Positions 63,754 through 64,000 of a stretch of 64,000 nucleotides of DNA are shown here, piece by piece (positions within the stretch are counted from its first letter, which is position 1; every line of letters starts with the position of its first letter). Made by a program: the position numbers and the translations under genes. Source of the DNA: Amoebidium appalachense (taxonomy: Eukaryota; Ichthyosporea); the NCBI GenBank assembly GCA_963693365.1, contig CAVNZM010000016.1:4898001-4962000 (forward strand), written 5' to 3'. A model generated the notes under the pieces. The model had not been told where the DNA came from. It saw nothing but the letters and a program-made list of their open reading frames with translations, and searched no databases.

Positions 63754-64000
63754 GTAAAAAACCTATATATAGAAAAGGCACCTATAAATAGAATCAGAAA
63801 GCTTATAAATGGAAGCAACGCCTACCTTAATCTGTTAGATATTGGGCATTTAACCTTGGCTGTGTGGGGATAAATATTGTAGGTTTGGAGCGTTTAAGAA
63901 GATAGTCGGGATTTTGTGGGTGATAGGTCTATATTTTATATCACGGGACAAGTTCAAGCAATCAAACTGTGCGTGTTTCTCAGTGTGTGTGCGTGTGGTT

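Overview
The window is nuclear DNA of a eukaryote. It is full of simple repeats: (CA)n, (CT)n, poly-C, poly-G, C-run/A-run composites and minisatellites. Between them lie short exons with canonical GT-AG borders that join in consistent reading frames. A receptor tyrosine kinase with the HRDIAARN catalytic loop points to Holozoa. The long repeat-loaded introns and the unusual receptor ectodomain suggest a unicellular relative of animals, perhaps an ichthyosporean; the sequence alone does not settle this.

Layout. (1) 1-8053: mostly intergenic repeats, with a few short putative exons of a minus-strand gene that runs off the left edge. (2) 8054-39536, plus strand: a receptor tyrosine kinase gene rebuilt here as 42 exons, all phases matching, giving 1532 codons plus a stop. 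The order is signal peptide, a long right-handed beta-helix made of Pmp-like GGA(I/V)...FxxN rungs, cysteine-rich EGF/TNFR-like modules, one transmembrane helix, a tyrosine kinase domain and a tail rich in YxxL/I motifs. (3) 39537-43075: mostly unique intergenic DNA ending in a 20-bp minisatellite just upstream of the next gene. (4) 43076 to beyond 63753, plus strand: a gene for an unusual Hsp70-family protein with a long hydrophilic N-terminus, one transmembrane helix, a beta-sandwich (PKD/Ig-like) region, a complete Hsp70 ATPase domain and the start of the substrate-binding domain. It continues past the window.

Both genes encode single-pass membrane proteins with large parts predicted outside the cytosol: one a signalling receptor, the other a membrane-anchored chaperone. 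Nothing in the sequence shows that they work together.

The strongest non-gene signals are: poly-C tracts placed just inside the 5' splice site of most introns; (CA)n tracts running directly into CACACAG 3' splice sites; the heptamer CCAATCA/TGATTGG at roughly ten times its expected frequency in exons, introns and spacers alike; a dispersed repeat family whose copies usually end in poly-C; and partial tandem duplications of exon borders, including two in the kinase domain. Exon models were made by hand from splice signals, frame and family motifs, so transcript evidence would be decisive.
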